From a virus: 64,000 nt of DNA. Below the pieces are notes generated by a model. It was given only the letters and a program-made list of their open reading frames with translations, ran no database searches and was not told the origin of the DNA. The position numbers were made by a program, and so were the translations under genes. Numbering within the stretch: position 1 is the stretch's first letter; every line of letters begins with the position of its first letter. Positions 16,952 to 24,477 of the stretch are shown in pieces. The stretch is taken from IMG/VR virus record IMGVR_UViG_3300045993_000425, positions 62,001 to 126,000 of that record; one strand, 5' to 3'.

Positions 16952-17236
16952 ATGACCAAGCCAGCGTTCAGCGTTCGGAAGGAACAGCGTCATCACTTCG
17001 ATGTCGAGCAGAGGGATGATGCGATTCAGGAACTAGCCAAAATCATGACTGACGACCCCACCCTGCCTCAGGCCTTCTTGAGCAGTGGTGACTTCCTGGT
17101 CCTCGCCTCCAGGGATGCCGAGTCGACTGATTTTGAGATCTACGACTGCACCATCGAGCGCACCGGCTCCAGCTACGATCAGAAGGAAGAAACCCATCTG
17201 TGTCGGGCGTGTCGACAGTGCTCCTGCCGTGCTTAG
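16952..17236 (+). CDS. Small protein with Cys-rich tail, island gene
   Basis: 94 residues from the ATG at 16952; an upstream in-frame start overlaps the promoter and the divergent gene and is rejected. The N-terminal two thirds are polar and helical (VEQRDDAIQELAKIMTDD). The C-terminus is CRACRQCSCRA, a possible metal-binding tail. It starts a three-gene plus-strand island (16952-17702) inside the minus-strand structural region. No family recognised. Confidence 0.6.
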   Translation: MTKPAFSVRKEQRHHFDVEQRDDAIQELAKIMTDDPTLPQAFLSSGDFLVLASRDAESTDFEIYDCTIERTGSSYDQKEETHLCRACRQCSCRA

Positions 17237-17275
17237 GCAGAGGCAATCATTTATCCTGAACTTCCGAGGACATAA

Positions 17276-17530
17276 ATGAGATCAGAAGAGTCGAACCCCG
17301 ATTGGTTCCAGGACTTTATCGTTCCGCAAGACACAGACAGCGTGGTCTGCCAGAAGTGCAAGGAGGCCTCCCCCTTGCCTGATTGGCAGCTGAGTTTCGC
17401 TGGGTGCGACAGTTGCGGAGAGCACGCTGTCCTCCAGTGCCCTAGCTGTTTGGATTGGGTTGACATGGTCGATGAACTAGAGGACCCCCTAGAGATTCTA
17501 CCAGGAGGAAAAGATGTGCCAGTCGTGTGA
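17276..17530 (+). CDS. Zinc-ribbon-like small protein, island gene
   Basis: 84 residues. Two CxxC pairs (CQKC and CDSC) and a third (CPSC) with spacing VVCQKCKEASPL...GCDSCGEHAVLQCPSCLDW suggest one or two zinc ribbons. The C-terminus (DELEDPLEIL) is acidic. A GAGG ribosome site precedes the ATG. It overlaps the next gene by 17 bp in a different frame. Probably a nucleic-acid or protein-binding regulator; not recognised. Confidence 0.6.
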   Translation: MRSEESNPDWFQDFIVPQDTDSVVCQKCKEASPLPDWQLSFAGCDSCGEHAVLQCPSCLDWVDMVDELEDPLEILPGGKDVPVV

Positions 17531-17702
17531 TTGGGAGGATGCGGCTTACAGGGCGAGGCGAGTCTCGGAAGACCAGCCAGCCTGGAAGAACCGGTCGAGC
17601 GAGTTCTTCCTGAGCCTGTCCGACTCGATTGAGTCAAGTCACCATGTGACGACCCGGCAGATCGAGGTCATCGAGCAGGGCGAGGCAGAACTGGAAGACT
17701 AG
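17514..17702 (+). CDS. Small acidic protein, last gene of island
   Basis: 62 residues starting MCQSCDWEDAAYRARRVSED; the ATG lies behind an AGGAGG site located within the end of the previous gene, so translation is coupled. Only one CxxC pair is present. Its TAG stop directly abuts the CTA (TAG on the minus strand) of the convergent 433-residue gene. Not recognised. Confidence 0.6.
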   Translation: MCQSCDWEDAAYRARRVSEDQPAWKNRSSEFFLSLSDSIESSHHVTTRQIEVIEQGEAELED

Positions 17703-19004
17703 CTAGCCAGCCTGCCCTGACTGTCCATCGACACCTACCGGCTGACCGGCTTGGTTGAGGACAGTCTGGGTCTTGTGGGAGCATCCCTGCTGCCTAGATG
17801 AGGTAGTGTGACCATCTGGGCTAGTGACGGTTCCCGCCCTCTCCTGCACCCAGCCAGCCTTGCCGTCACCGTGCATGACCTTTGACCGGCCATCTCGGAC
17901 ACTTCCTACGGGTAGGTGCAGTTCGTGGCGACCTGTCTTGGTTGGCTTCAGAGGCTTGGAGGCTGACGGCTCATCCTTATGGATCTCCTGGGTAGGGGGA
18001 ACCAGCTTCAGGCCACTGTAATGCTTGGGGTTCCTGAGGATGTTGTGTAGCACCTTGAGGGTAGCCTCATGGTCGTCCACCTTCCCCTTCCCTTGAGCCT
18101 GCTCGTGCCGGAATCCGTTGGCGAACTCGTCCCAGTCGATGGGTGGTTCTGCCTTGAATAGGCGACCGAATACATTAGCCACCTTGTCACCATAGGTCCT
18201 CCTCACCCGGCCGTTCCAAGCTGACTTCTGTACCGGCTGACCCTGCTGCCCGCCACCTAGCTGCTGGGCGAGGGCGACGACTGCCTGCGTCATAGCCATG
18301 ACTGCCTGGTAGGCTCCCGGGTTCTGCTTCTTCATCTCCTCGAGCCCAGGAAGCTGCTTCTTGACATCGGCCAGGACCTGACCCACCGCCTGGAGGAGCT
18401 GCTGATTGCTAGGCTTGCCACCCTGAGCTGGAGCTCCCTGCTGACCAGGAGGGGCAGCATCGCTGGGGCTGGGAGGACTCGGAGGGCTAGGTTCGGCTGC
18501 TGTCGCTGAGAGCTGTCCTTGCTGGATCTTGGTCGCCTCGCCACCCGAAGGCTGACCATCCGCCTTCGTCAACCCATCCTTGCTCTTCTCGTCAAAGATC
18601 GACTCGTGGCTCACCTCCTGGTTCTTTCGGTCCTCATCAGCTACGGAAGGCGTAAAGAGGACAACGGCTGGGTCCCCGCCACGATTTCTGGCCACCCTGA
18701 GAGCAATTGCGGCTTCCCTTAGGTCTGCTCCCACTCCACAGGCTAGGCTGTCGCCTGTAGTCTCTCCCGCTTGAGTCAAGACAACTAGAAGCTCATCGAG
18801 ACGCTCTGCCGGGACGGAAGCCTGAATGTCGCAGCCGTCAGAGCGGATCATCTGCCCGCGACTGGTCAGAACCCAGCTTTCGAGAGTCCGCACTGCTCTC
18901 TCGATTCCCTGGCCCAATCGGCGCACTTGTTCAGTTTCGCTCGCAATCGTGGCATGTTCGAGCTTTCGGTCTACATTTAGATGGCAAGCAATGACGAGGT
19001 CCAT
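17703..19004 (-). CDS. Two-part protein: palm/nucleotidyl-cyclase-like N-terminus, low-complexity virion-type C-terminus
   Basis: 433 residues. Residues 1-120 read as beta-alpha-beta: MDLVIACHLNVDRKLEH, a long helix, then QMIRSDGCDIQASVP, a helix, and GDSLACGVGADLREAAIALR followed by GGDPAVVLF. This order (an Asp at the end of the first strand, a DG hairpin between strands 2 and 3, then an S-x-G-x-G-like strand followed by an Ala-rich helix) resembles the palm fold of GGDEF, mCpol or GTP cyclohydrolase III enzymes; Asp12 and Asp56/59 would be candidate metal ligands. Residues 165-260 are Pro/Gln/Gly-rich; residues 260-433 are basic and polar with PIDWDEFANGFRHEQ. It lies in the connector/neck region, so a structural or virion-borne role is possible. 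The palm assignment is a fold-level guess. Confidence 0.5.
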   Translation of the reverse strand: MDLVIACHLNVDRKLEHATIASETEQVRRLGQGIERAVRTLESWVLTSRGQMIRSDGCDIQASVPAERLDELLVVLTQAGETTGDSLACGVGADLREAAIALRVARNRGGDPAVVLFTPSVADEDRKNQEVSHESIFDEKSKDGLTKADGQPSGGEATKIQQGQLSATAAEPSPPSPPSPSDAAPPGQQGAPAQGGKPSNQQLLQAVGQVLADVKKQLPGLEEMKKQNPGAYQAVMAMTQAVVALAQQLGGGQQGQPVQKSAWNGRVRRTYGDKVANVFGRLFKAEPPIDWDEFANGFRHEQAQGKGKVDDHEATLKVLHNILRNPKHYSGLKLVPPTQEIHKDEPSASKPLKPTKTGRHELHLPVGSVRDGRSKVMHGDGKAGWVQERAGTVTSPDGHTTSSRQQGCSHKTQTVLNQAGQPVGVDGQSGQAG

Positions 19005-19014
19005 GAGAGCAAGA

Positions 19015-19043
19015 TTGCTGCCACGGTGACTCTATGCTAGAAT
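19015..19043 (+). promoter_or_regulatory. Promoter for the 19069 island gene
   Basis: TTGCTG, 17 bp, TGC-TAGAAT. Spacing and extended -10 match the promoter family found throughout the early region. It lies in the gap between divergent genes. Confidence 0.55.
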
Positions 19044-19068
19044 CACCCAAACAGCTGAAAGGGGCACC

Positions 19069-19539
19069 ATGAAGCTTTCAAAGCCAGAAACCGAGAGACG
19101 ACACAAGGCAGTCTTCGACTACTTCACCCAGAACCCATCGGCCACGGGAGAATCTCTCAACAGAGCTTTAACAGACGGGATTCTGACAGGTGCAAAGGAG
19201 CCAGCCCTCAACATCGCCAAGATCTACCAGATACGACGAGAGGCGAGAGCCAAACTGGCCGATGCCATGCGTCCCCCAGGCATGCCCCAGGAGCAGTTCA
19301 TGAATGCCATGCGATTCGACCAGAGCGTTCCACCTGCTCCCATCATCCCTCAGAGTCACTCTGTCGCCCCACCAGCCAGGTCACCGCAGCTGACCGACCA
19401 GGTACGCAAGGGGATCTCCGAGGTGGTGTCAGGGTTTCCGTTCTGCTCGCCAGACATCACCTGGGTCACGATCCGCAGAGACGGAGGTGTCAGCCTTGGT
19501 CGCGTGATCCAGCAGGAGGAGCAGGTGTCTCTGAGTTAG
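19069..19539 (+). CDS. Putative DNA-binding protein, single-gene island
   Basis: 156 residues. The N-terminal 70 residues (RRHKAVFDYFTQNPSATGES, then LNRALTDGI and IAKIYQIRREARAKL) look like a helix-turn-helix of the type that reads phage or plasmid operators. The middle is Pro/Met-rich and the C-terminus has strands (ITWVTIRRDGGVSLGRVI). GAAAGGGG precedes the ATG. It has its own promoter and opposes the surrounding structural genes; its stop overlaps the convergent stop at 19536-19539. Regulatory role is inference. Confidence 0.55.
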   Translation: MKLSKPETERRHKAVFDYFTQNPSATGESLNRALTDGILTGAKEPALNIAKIYQIRREARAKLADAMRPPGMPQEQFMNAMRFDQSVPPAPIIPQSHSVAPPARSPQLTDQVRKGISEVVSGFPFCSPDITWVTIRRDGGVSLGRVIQQEEQVSLS

Positions 19540-19922
19540 GACACCAGGAAGTCGTCTGATGGGTGTGCCTTGTAGCGGTATGCCTTCTCAGCACCTTCCC
19601 CCTCTGCGTAGCGACGAACTTCTGTTGGCACTGGGTCATTTGGTTGGTGACCTAGTGCTTTGATGTGAAGCCTGTACATCTCATAGTGCCTCTTGGCATC
19701 GTCTGTGGCTCCACTAGCTGACGCTGCCTTGAGGGACTGAAGGTGATGGGCTGCTCCTCGAGCATGGTGCTCTCGCCGGTACTCATCCAGAGCCATCTTT
19801 TCGGCTGTCTTTCGGTCATGCCCAGCGTGAAACTCATGCACTGCCGCAGCTAGTTCAAGACGCTCTGAGTGCTTGGGGTCGATGAGCTTGTGCCCTCCCC
19901 AGCTAGCTTTAGCTGTCGGCAT
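19536..19922 (-). CDS. His/Ala-rich helical phage protein
   Basis: 128 residues from the ATG at 19922; a GTG four codons earlier is possible. It is mainly helical with several His-rich helices (LELAAAVHEFHAGHDRKT, YRREHHARGAAHHLQSLKAA, AKRHYEMYRLHIKALG). Such AHHL...A...H...Y..H patterns occur in small virion-associated proteins, but I cannot name a family. It overlaps the upstream gene by 14 bp. Confidence 0.55.
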   Translation of the reverse strand: MPTAKASWGGHKLIDPKHSERLELAAAVHEFHAGHDRKTAEKMALDEYRREHHARGAAHHLQSLKAASASGATDDAKRHYEMYRLHIKALGHQPNDPVPTEVRRYAEGEGAEKAYRYKAHPSDDFLVS

Positions 19923-20682
19923 GGCTTGCTCCACCCAGGATGTCGATGAGGACTCGACGGCTCCCTACTGTCCAATCCGGCCCAAATGTCAGGTCAAATC
20001 CGCTCTCCACCTGACGACAGTCTACTGACTTGGCTAGGGCCCTCAGGCAGTAGCAGCCTGTGAAGTCGCCCTTCTTGAAGCTCTTCGACTCACAGACAGT
20101 GCAGATGCTCTCAGCTTGAGCCTTGGTGACGTGAAGGCTGCTCTGCCCAGTACTCTGCTTGGTACTCTGAGGAGTCTGACCAGGCTGGGCCGCTTTGGTT
20201 CGACGGCTCTGGATTTCTGGCCCCTTTGGTTCGATGGGCCCATGAGGAGCAGCTACAGCTCCAGACTCCTGGGCAGCCTTTAGCATCTGAACCAATCGAG
20301 ACTTGCATAGTAAATCCACAGACTTCCCTAAGCCGACTAGGTCACCGTCTCGGAGCTTGCCGGTTGGGGTAGATCCGCCCAGGACGACCGTCATCGTGGC
20401 TGCTAGCTGGGTCAGGTCAGCGTCAGCGAAGTCGAAGATGTCGTCGTCTAGACCGATGCTCCCCTCGAGCCCACCTTCAGCCTTCCGAAACGCGAGGACA
20501 GACCCCTCGACTCCTGGGATCTGGCCACTGTACTCATGACCACCCACCAGCTCTAGCCAGCCGAGGACTACTCGAGGTCCCAGCCATCCAGCCAAAGCCT
20601 CCGACCGGTCGGTAGCCTTAGAAAGAGCACTAGCAGCATCTGCTCCTAGAACATCAGAAATGAAATCACCAAAGTGGCTCAT
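19909..20682 (-). CDS. Virion-region protein with C-terminal metal-binding motif
   Basis: 257 residues from the ATG at 20682, which follows the upstream stop by one base (TAG-C-ATG); a longer frame upstream is excluded by that gene. Residues 1-140 (MSHFGDFISDVLGADAASAL; DFADADLTQLAATMTVVLGG) look like a compact alpha/beta domain, then a Pro/Gln/Ser-rich linker (165-190), then CTVCESKSFKKGDFTGCYC around 205-225, a likely zinc-binding knuckle, and a C-terminal DLTFGPDWTVGSRRVLIDIL strand region. Located between connector-like and palm-like genes. Not recognised. Confidence 0.55.
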   Translation of the reverse strand: MSHFGDFISDVLGADAASALSKATDRSEALAGWLGPRVVLGWLELVGGHEYSGQIPGVEGSVLAFRKAEGGLEGSIGLDDDIFDFADADLTQLAATMTVVLGGSTPTGKLRDGDLVGLGKSVDLLCKSRLVQMLKAAQESGAVAAPHGPIEPKGPEIQSRRTKAAQPGQTPQSTKQSTGQSSLHVTKAQAESICTVCESKSFKKGDFTGCYCLRALAKSVDCRQVESGFDLTFGPDWTVGSRRVLIDILGGASHADS

Positions 20683-20683
20683 G

Positions 20684-21520
20684 CTATACCTGCTCGTCGA
20701 TGTCGGGGAGTTGCTTCTGCTGCTTCTGCTTGTCTGGTGCCTGGTCATCCGGCGTTTGGGTACGATGGACGTATTCCCGCTGGAGGACAGCCCCGAAACC
20801 AAGCCTTTCCATCCGAACCTCTTCTGGGCTCAGATAGTCTGCGGTCGGATAGAGGCGAAGTTCATGGATTAGTCGCTCGACATAGTAGTAAGGGCGATAC
20901 TGATACCATGCCGTATAGACACTCCCGACATTGGGCCCCTTGCCGTCCCGCCAAGAGAGGTCGCCACTAGCTAGGATGTCGAAGTCGATGTGCTGGAAAT
21001 ACTCTTTCTGGCAGCTATCTATGAGGTGCTCGACCTGCACGATAGCGAACTCAAACTTGTCTGGAGCTCCATCGAGTCGCCTCTTGGTGAGCTCCCAGGT
21101 TCCAGTCAGAAGGTCCTGCTGCTCAAGGTAGAATCGGTCATACGGCTTGATGAGCACCCTCTTGTCGCCATCCGAGTCATAGTAGCGTGGGAAGGTGGCC
21201 ATCACAGTAGAGCCATCAAACCAGCCAAACTCCTGGCGTTTAATCTCAGCGGCGTTGCTCGTCAGGGTGGTCGTCACCCTACCGATTGCCTTGTAGAGGA
21301 ATCCATTCGAGCAGCCAGAGTGGTCCTCGTGGATGCGCCGAACATCAGTCGGGTCGATTAGGCCTACTGGGCAACGCATCGCTCGGTGATGGATGAGAGG
21401 GACACCCTTCCCTCGCACTACGTTGTCGAACGACTCCAGATCCATGCCCATCTGCTCAGATGGCAGCATGATGCCACCATCGAGGACGCCTAGTCTGGGC
21501 TGTTTAGTCGCTGGAGCCAT
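20684..21520 (-). CDS. Virion structural protein (connector/neck-type candidate)
   Basis: 278 residues. The chain carries MRCPVGLIDPTDVRRIHEDH, TVMATFPRYYDSDGDKRVLI, KPYDRFYLEQQ and VEHLIDSCQKEYFQHIDFDI, then a Tyr-rich WYQYRPYYYVERLIHELRLY. The KPYDRFYL and IDxxDxR elements are reminiscent of connector or tail-terminator proteins of contractile-tailed phages, but this is a weak resemblance. The C-terminal 30 residues are Gln/Lys-rich and probably disordered. It forms a four-gene minus-strand run (19536-21834). Confidence 0.5.
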   Translation of the reverse strand: MAPATKQPRLGVLDGGIMLPSEQMGMDLESFDNVVRGKGVPLIHHRAMRCPVGLIDPTDVRRIHEDHSGCSNGFLYKAIGRVTTTLTSNAAEIKRQEFGWFDGSTVMATFPRYYDSDGDKRVLIKPYDRFYLEQQDLLTGTWELTKRRLDGAPDKFEFAIVQVEHLIDSCQKEYFQHIDFDILASGDLSWRDGKGPNVGSVYTAWYQYRPYYYVERLIHELRLYPTADYLSPEEVRMERLGFGAVLQREYVHRTQTPDDQAPDKQKQQKQLPDIDEQV

Positions 21521-21525
21521 CTGTA

Positions 21526-21834
21526 TTACTCGCCAGCGATGATCTGATTCATTCGCTCAGTCAGAGCCAGATAGCGGTCGGACACAGAGAGGATGCTCGC
21601 CTCATCTAGCCAGTCACTCTTGCTTAGTTCAGTGATGACGAGGTCTGGCTCCTTCTTCATAGCGAGCCAGCGGCTGACACCACGGTGAGGTCCAGAGCCG
21701 AGGATGGTCGTCTTGCCGTTCGTTTCGGTCACTACCAGATTGAGCCCGCCATGTGTCGTCAGCTCCACGACAGGCTTGCCCTTCAGGGTTCCGATTCGCT
21801 TTTTGGTAGCAATATGCTTGGCTTGGATGTCCAC
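21526..21834 (-). CDS. Small basic virion-region protein
   Basis: 102 residues. A strand-rich N-terminal half (KRIGTLKGKPVVELTTHGGL, NLVVTETNGKTTILG) followed by helices (RWLAMKKEPDLVITEL, ILSVSDRYLALTERMNQI). No signal, no Cys, no obvious catalytic site. It is the first gene of its minus-strand run, 5 bp before the connector-type gene. Not recognised. Confidence 0.55.
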   Translation of the reverse strand: MDIQAKHIATKKRIGTLKGKPVVELTTHGGLNLVVTETNGKTTILGSGPHRGVSRWLAMKKEPDLVITELSKSDWLDEASILSVSDRYLALTERMNQIIAGE

Positions 21835-21895
21835 TATGTGCCTCCAGCCTAGAAGATTGCTACGCTGTGCTATTGGACAATGAAAGGAGCATCAA

Positions 21896-22498
21896 GTGAC
21901 CACACAGGCAAAACAACTGACCATCCTCCTCGACATGGACTCAATCGTCGTCGATTTCATGCCGGGGCTTCTGGATGCCTACAACAAGCGGTACGGTCGG
22001 GATGTCACCATCGAGCAGATCATCACCTGGGATGTAGGCAAGTGCGTACCAGATGGGGACCTGATCTACGATGTCATGAGGGAGCCAGGTCTTTTCCTGA
22101 ACCTGAAGCCGGTTCCTGGGGCCCTAGCTGCCATCCAGCGACTCAGCGATGAGGGGCACCGCATCTGCTTGGTCACCTCTGCCTCAGGGACAGCTATGGC
22201 TGAGAAGGAAGCGTGGGTTCGGCAATACATCCCTCTCCTCTTCCACCGGATGATCATCGCTAGGGGGCTGACACCTAAGAGCTTCGTCCAGGGGGATGTC
22301 TTCATCGATGACGCTCCGCACAATATCATCAACTACCGCCACAGCCATCCTACCGCCCTCATCATGGGCATCTGCTACCCGTACACGGTGTCTGCTCTGA
22401 ACTACGCCAACGTCCTCTTCGACTACCGCGACCCCAAAGAGGCCTGGAAGCAGATGGTTGAGCGGATCGAGTGTTTCGCCCGCCAGGAGACTGTCTAG
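21896..22498 (+). CDS. 5'(3')-deoxyribonucleotidase (HAD superfamily)
   Basis: 200 residues from a GTG start behind AAAGGAG. It carries the HAD motifs in order: LLDMDSIVVDF (motif I; the two Asp of DMD are nucleophile and acid), VTSAS (motif II), a Lys around residue 123 and FIDDAPHNI (motif III). A cap region with WDVGK is typical of the NT5C family of 5'-deoxynucleotidases, which dephosphorylate deoxynucleoside monophosphates in the cytoplasm. Length matches the family. In a phage this balances dNMP pools; ThyX and a deaminase-like protein are encoded nearby. An extended -10-like TGCTATTG is present 35 bp upstream. Confidence 0.85.
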   Translation: MTTQAKQLTILLDMDSIVVDFMPGLLDAYNKRYGRDVTIEQIITWDVGKCVPDGDLIYDVMREPGLFLNLKPVPGALAAIQRLSDEGHRICLVTSASGTAMAEKEAWVRQYIPLLFHRMIIARGLTPKSFVQGDVFIDDAPHNIINYRHSHPTALIMGICYPYTVSALNYANVLFDYRDPKEAWKQMVERIECFARQETV

Positions 22499-22668
22499 TG
22501 GACTTCACATTTCTGGCACTGGTGAGGCTCGTCCTCTGCTGCCTCTGGGTGGGATTCTGGTACGGTGAGAACCGCTCTGTTCGCCGGGACTCAGAGAGGC
22601 ACCTGATTCTATGGGGCTTTGTCGTCCTTACTGTGTCTGCTGCCACCTTCATCCTAGATAGCCGGTAG
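22498..22668 (+). CDS. Small two-helix membrane protein
   Basis: 56 residues from a GTG that overlaps the nucleotidase stop (TAGTG). Two hydrophobic helices: FTFLALVRLVLCCLWVGFWY and ILWGFVVLTVSAATFIL, separated by a charged loop with four Arg. Coupled to the upstream nucleotidase. Function unknown; size and topology fit a superinfection-exclusion or holin-like protein. Confidence 0.6.
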   Translation: MDFTFLALVRLVLCCLWVGFWYGENRSVRRDSERHLILWGFVVLTVSAATFILDSR

Positions 22669-22676
22669 TATCGGAC

Positions 22677-22705
22677 TTGACTGCCTGACGGGCTTCTGCT
22701 AGTAT
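22677..22705 (+). promoter_or_regulatory. Sigma70-type promoter for the ligase unit
   Basis: TTGACT, 17 bp, TGC-TAGTAT: a strong consensus match with extended -10, 22 bp upstream of the ligase start. It may also drive the tmRNA, tRNA and thyX behind it. Confidence 0.8.
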
Positions 22706-22726
22706 CGGTTCATGGAGGAAACACCG

Positions 22727-23857
22727 ATGACAAGCCTTCCGACGCTCTACAAGCTGACCAAGACGGGCGCGGTCCAGCAATGGACCGTCTCCTACGAGGA
22801 CAACAAGGTGATCACCCGCTGGGGTCAGCAGGGTGGAGCCATCCAGACCACATCCGAGGTGGTGACCGGCAAGAACACCGGGAAGTCGAACGAGACGACC
22901 GACACCCAGCAGGCAGCCATCGAGGCTCTTGCTCAGTGGGTCAAGCAGACCAAGAAAGGGTATGTCGAGACGGTCGAGAAGGCGAAGGCTGGCGAGGTCG
23001 GGGATGTGATCAAGGGAGGGATCAACCCGATGCTGGCCGAAAAGTTCAGCGACTTCGGCAACGAGGTGGTGTGGCCAGCTTACGCCCAACCCAAACTGGA
23101 TGGGCACCGCTGCATCGCTGTCATCACCAACAGCAGCGTGACCCTCTGGAGCCGCACTCGCAAGGAGATCCTCTCTGTGCCGCACATCGCAGAGGCTCTT
23201 CGCAGCCACATCGACATACCTGAGGCAGGGAAGCGGATCATCCTCGATGGGGAGTTGTACAACCATTCCTTGAAGAGCGACTTCGAGGAACTGACATCCG
23301 CCATCCGCAAGCAGAAGCCCAGCGAGGCGTCCAAGAAGGTCGTGTACCACATCTATGACTTCCCTACCGCCTTCGGAGGCTTCGGGGAGCGTCATCAGCA
23401 GCTGCTCGACTTGCTTCTCAAGAACGGAATGCCTCCTCGTTGCCTGGTGTCGGTCGCCACCCACAAGGTGCAGAGCGAGGAGACGATGAGAGATTTGTTC
23501 AGTGTCTTCCTCGATGAGGGCTATGAGGGTCTCATGGTCAGGTCTGCCGCCGGTCACTACGAGGAGCGGCGCAGTCGCAACCTGCTCAAGGTCAAGGAGT
23601 TCCAGGACGCTGAGTTCCCTATCATCGGGGTCGAGGAGGGGAAGGGGAAGTTGGCTGGTCATGCCATCTTCGTCTGCAAGACCGACTCTGGTCAGGAGTT
23701 CCGCTGCAAGCTCAAGGGTGAGCAGTCACACCTCAAGAGCTACTTCCTGTGTCCAGAGTTGGTCATCGGTCGGTTGTTGACGGTCAAGTTTCAGGAGCTC
23801 ACCAAGGACGGGATCCCCCGCTTCCCGGTTGGGGAGCGAATCAGAGAGGATGTGTGA
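22727..23857 (+). CDS. ATP-dependent DNA ligase with N-terminal WGR domain
   Basis: 376 residues from the ATG at 22727; an ATG five codons upstream is possible, but a GGAGG site lies 8 nt before 22727. Residues 1-80 form a WGR domain (YKLTKTGAVQQWTVSYED, then VITRWGQQGG), a nucleic-acid-binding module known from PARPs and some ligases. Residues about 105-376 are the nucleotidyltransferase core: the adenylated Lys lies in AQPKLDGHRC (KxDG), followed by ILDGELYN, EGLMVRS and LLKVKEF (the K-V-K motif V) and an OB-type C-terminus. It seals nicks in phage DNA, and the WGR part may direct it to DNA ends. The tmRNA gene follows 13 bp later. Confidence 0.9.
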   Translation: MTSLPTLYKLTKTGAVQQWTVSYEDNKVITRWGQQGGAIQTTSEVVTGKNTGKSNETTDTQQAAIEALAQWVKQTKKGYVETVEKAKAGEVGDVIKGGINPMLAEKFSDFGNEVVWPAYAQPKLDGHRCIAVITNSSVTLWSRTRKEILSVPHIAEALRSHIDIPEAGKRIILDGELYNHSLKSDFEELTSAIRKQKPSEASKKVVYHIYDFPTAFGGFGERHQQLLDLLLKNGMPPRCLVSVATHKVQSEETMRDLFSVFLDEGYEGLMVRSAAGHYEERRSRNLLKVKEFQDAEFPIIGVEEGKGKLAGHAIFVCKTDSGQEFRCKLKGEQSHLKSYFLCPELVIGRLLTVKFQELTKDGIPRFPVGERIREDV

Positions 23858-23870
23858 CAATCTAGAATAC

Positions 23871-24210
23871 GGGCATGTAACGGTATCGATTTCGGGACGA
23901 GAGGATAGAACGCGAGCAGGGCAAGCCTATGGCCCTTCAAACCCAAGGCAACGCAACAACTGCCAACGACAACGTTGAGCAGGCCGCTTACGCTCTCGCA
24001 GCGTAGCGACCCGGAGAACGGTGAGATACCTCTGGTAACCGTCAACTCCGTCAGCACAAGAGGCGCCTAGACTCGGGTCACCGGGGTCCAAGGTAGACAA
24101 ACAGGTGCTGCAAGGTAGCCGAAGACCACGCCTGGAGCCGCCAGGACACGCTCGTAGGGTTCTACCAAACAACCTGAAAGACATGGGTTCGACTCCCATC
24201 ATGTCCACCA
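23871..24210 (+). ncRNA. ssrA: Phage-encoded tmRNA (one-piece)
   Basis: The 5' end GGGCATG pairs with CATGTCC at the 3' end to make a tRNA-type acceptor, followed by encoded ACCA. The T-arm is ATGGG-TTCGACT-CCCAT. The tag frame begins at 23962 and encodes ANDNVEQAAYALAA followed by TAG (24004-24006), with the typical ALAA end recognised by ClpXP-type proteases. Total length 340 nt is normal for one-piece tmRNA. tmRNA rescues ribosomes stalled on broken or stopless mRNA and tags the product for degradation. It sits between ligase and tRNA-Tyr. No separate promoter is convincing: a TAGAAT at 23863-23868 is too close to the mature 5' end. Confidence 0.93.
23962..24006 (+). other. tmRNA tag-peptide reading frame
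   Basis: 14 codons plus TAG within the tmRNA. The resume codon is inferred as GCC by analogy to the Ala resume codon of known tmRNAs. The frame is also open upstream, so the exact resume point needs experiment. Confidence 0.75.
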
Positions 24211-24379
24211 ACTACCTGATCTCACTCAGGGTTGCGGTAAGTGAGATGGTGGAGGCGGCGAAAGTCGCCCTCCTGGTCAGTATAGAGCCCCTGGCCAGGG
24301 ATGTCTGCGAAGTGGTTCTTATACAGTAGTTTCCACATGCAGCCGGTAGCGCAGTACCGGTTGTGCTTCACCAAGATAC
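24211..24379 (+). other. Non-coding interval with several stable hairpins
   Basis: 169 nt between tmRNA and tRNA-Tyr without a credible ORF. It can form a 7-bp stem (24220-24226 with 24240-24246), a stem of about 9 bp capped by a GAAA tetraloop (GGAGGCGGC-GAAA-GTCGCCCTCC), a GTGG/CCAC stem and a perfect 6-bp CCGGTA/TACCGG stem just before the tRNA. This density of stems, including a GNRA loop, suggests a structured RNA or a processing spacer. I do not recognise a known class. Confidence 0.35.
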
Positions 24380-24464
24380 GGACTGGATGGGCAACTGGTA
24401 GCCCAGCGGGCTGTAAACCCGTCCCCTAACGGGGCAGGAGGTTCGAGTCCTCCCCGGTCCACCA
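24380..24464 (+). tRNA. tRNA-Tyr (GUA)
   Basis: Acceptor GGACTGG pairs with CCGGTCC (one G-T); the D-arm is GGGC-AACTGGTA-GCCC. The anticodon stem GCGGG/CCCGT encloses loop CTGTAAA with anticodon GTA. The long variable arm CCCC-TAA-CGGGG marks a class II tRNA, as expected for bacterial Tyr. The T-arm is GGAGG-TTCGAGT-CCTCC, and ACCA is encoded. Confidence 0.95.
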
Positions 24465-24477
24465 CTGCGAGGGCGAG

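Noticed and set aside
22649-23662. Minus-strand 337-codon ORF opposite the DNA ligase
   Set aside because: The plus strand encodes a full WGR-ligase with all motifs; the opposite frame is a shadow.
24060-24220. A second tRNA within the 24-kb RNA region
   Set aside because: The TTCGACTCCCAT arm at its end belongs to the tmRNA tRNA-like domain; no second cloverleaf could be completed.
24211-24379. Known giant phage RNA (GOLLD-like) next to tRNAs
   Set aside because: The interval is far too short, and no characteristic motif could be matched by eye.
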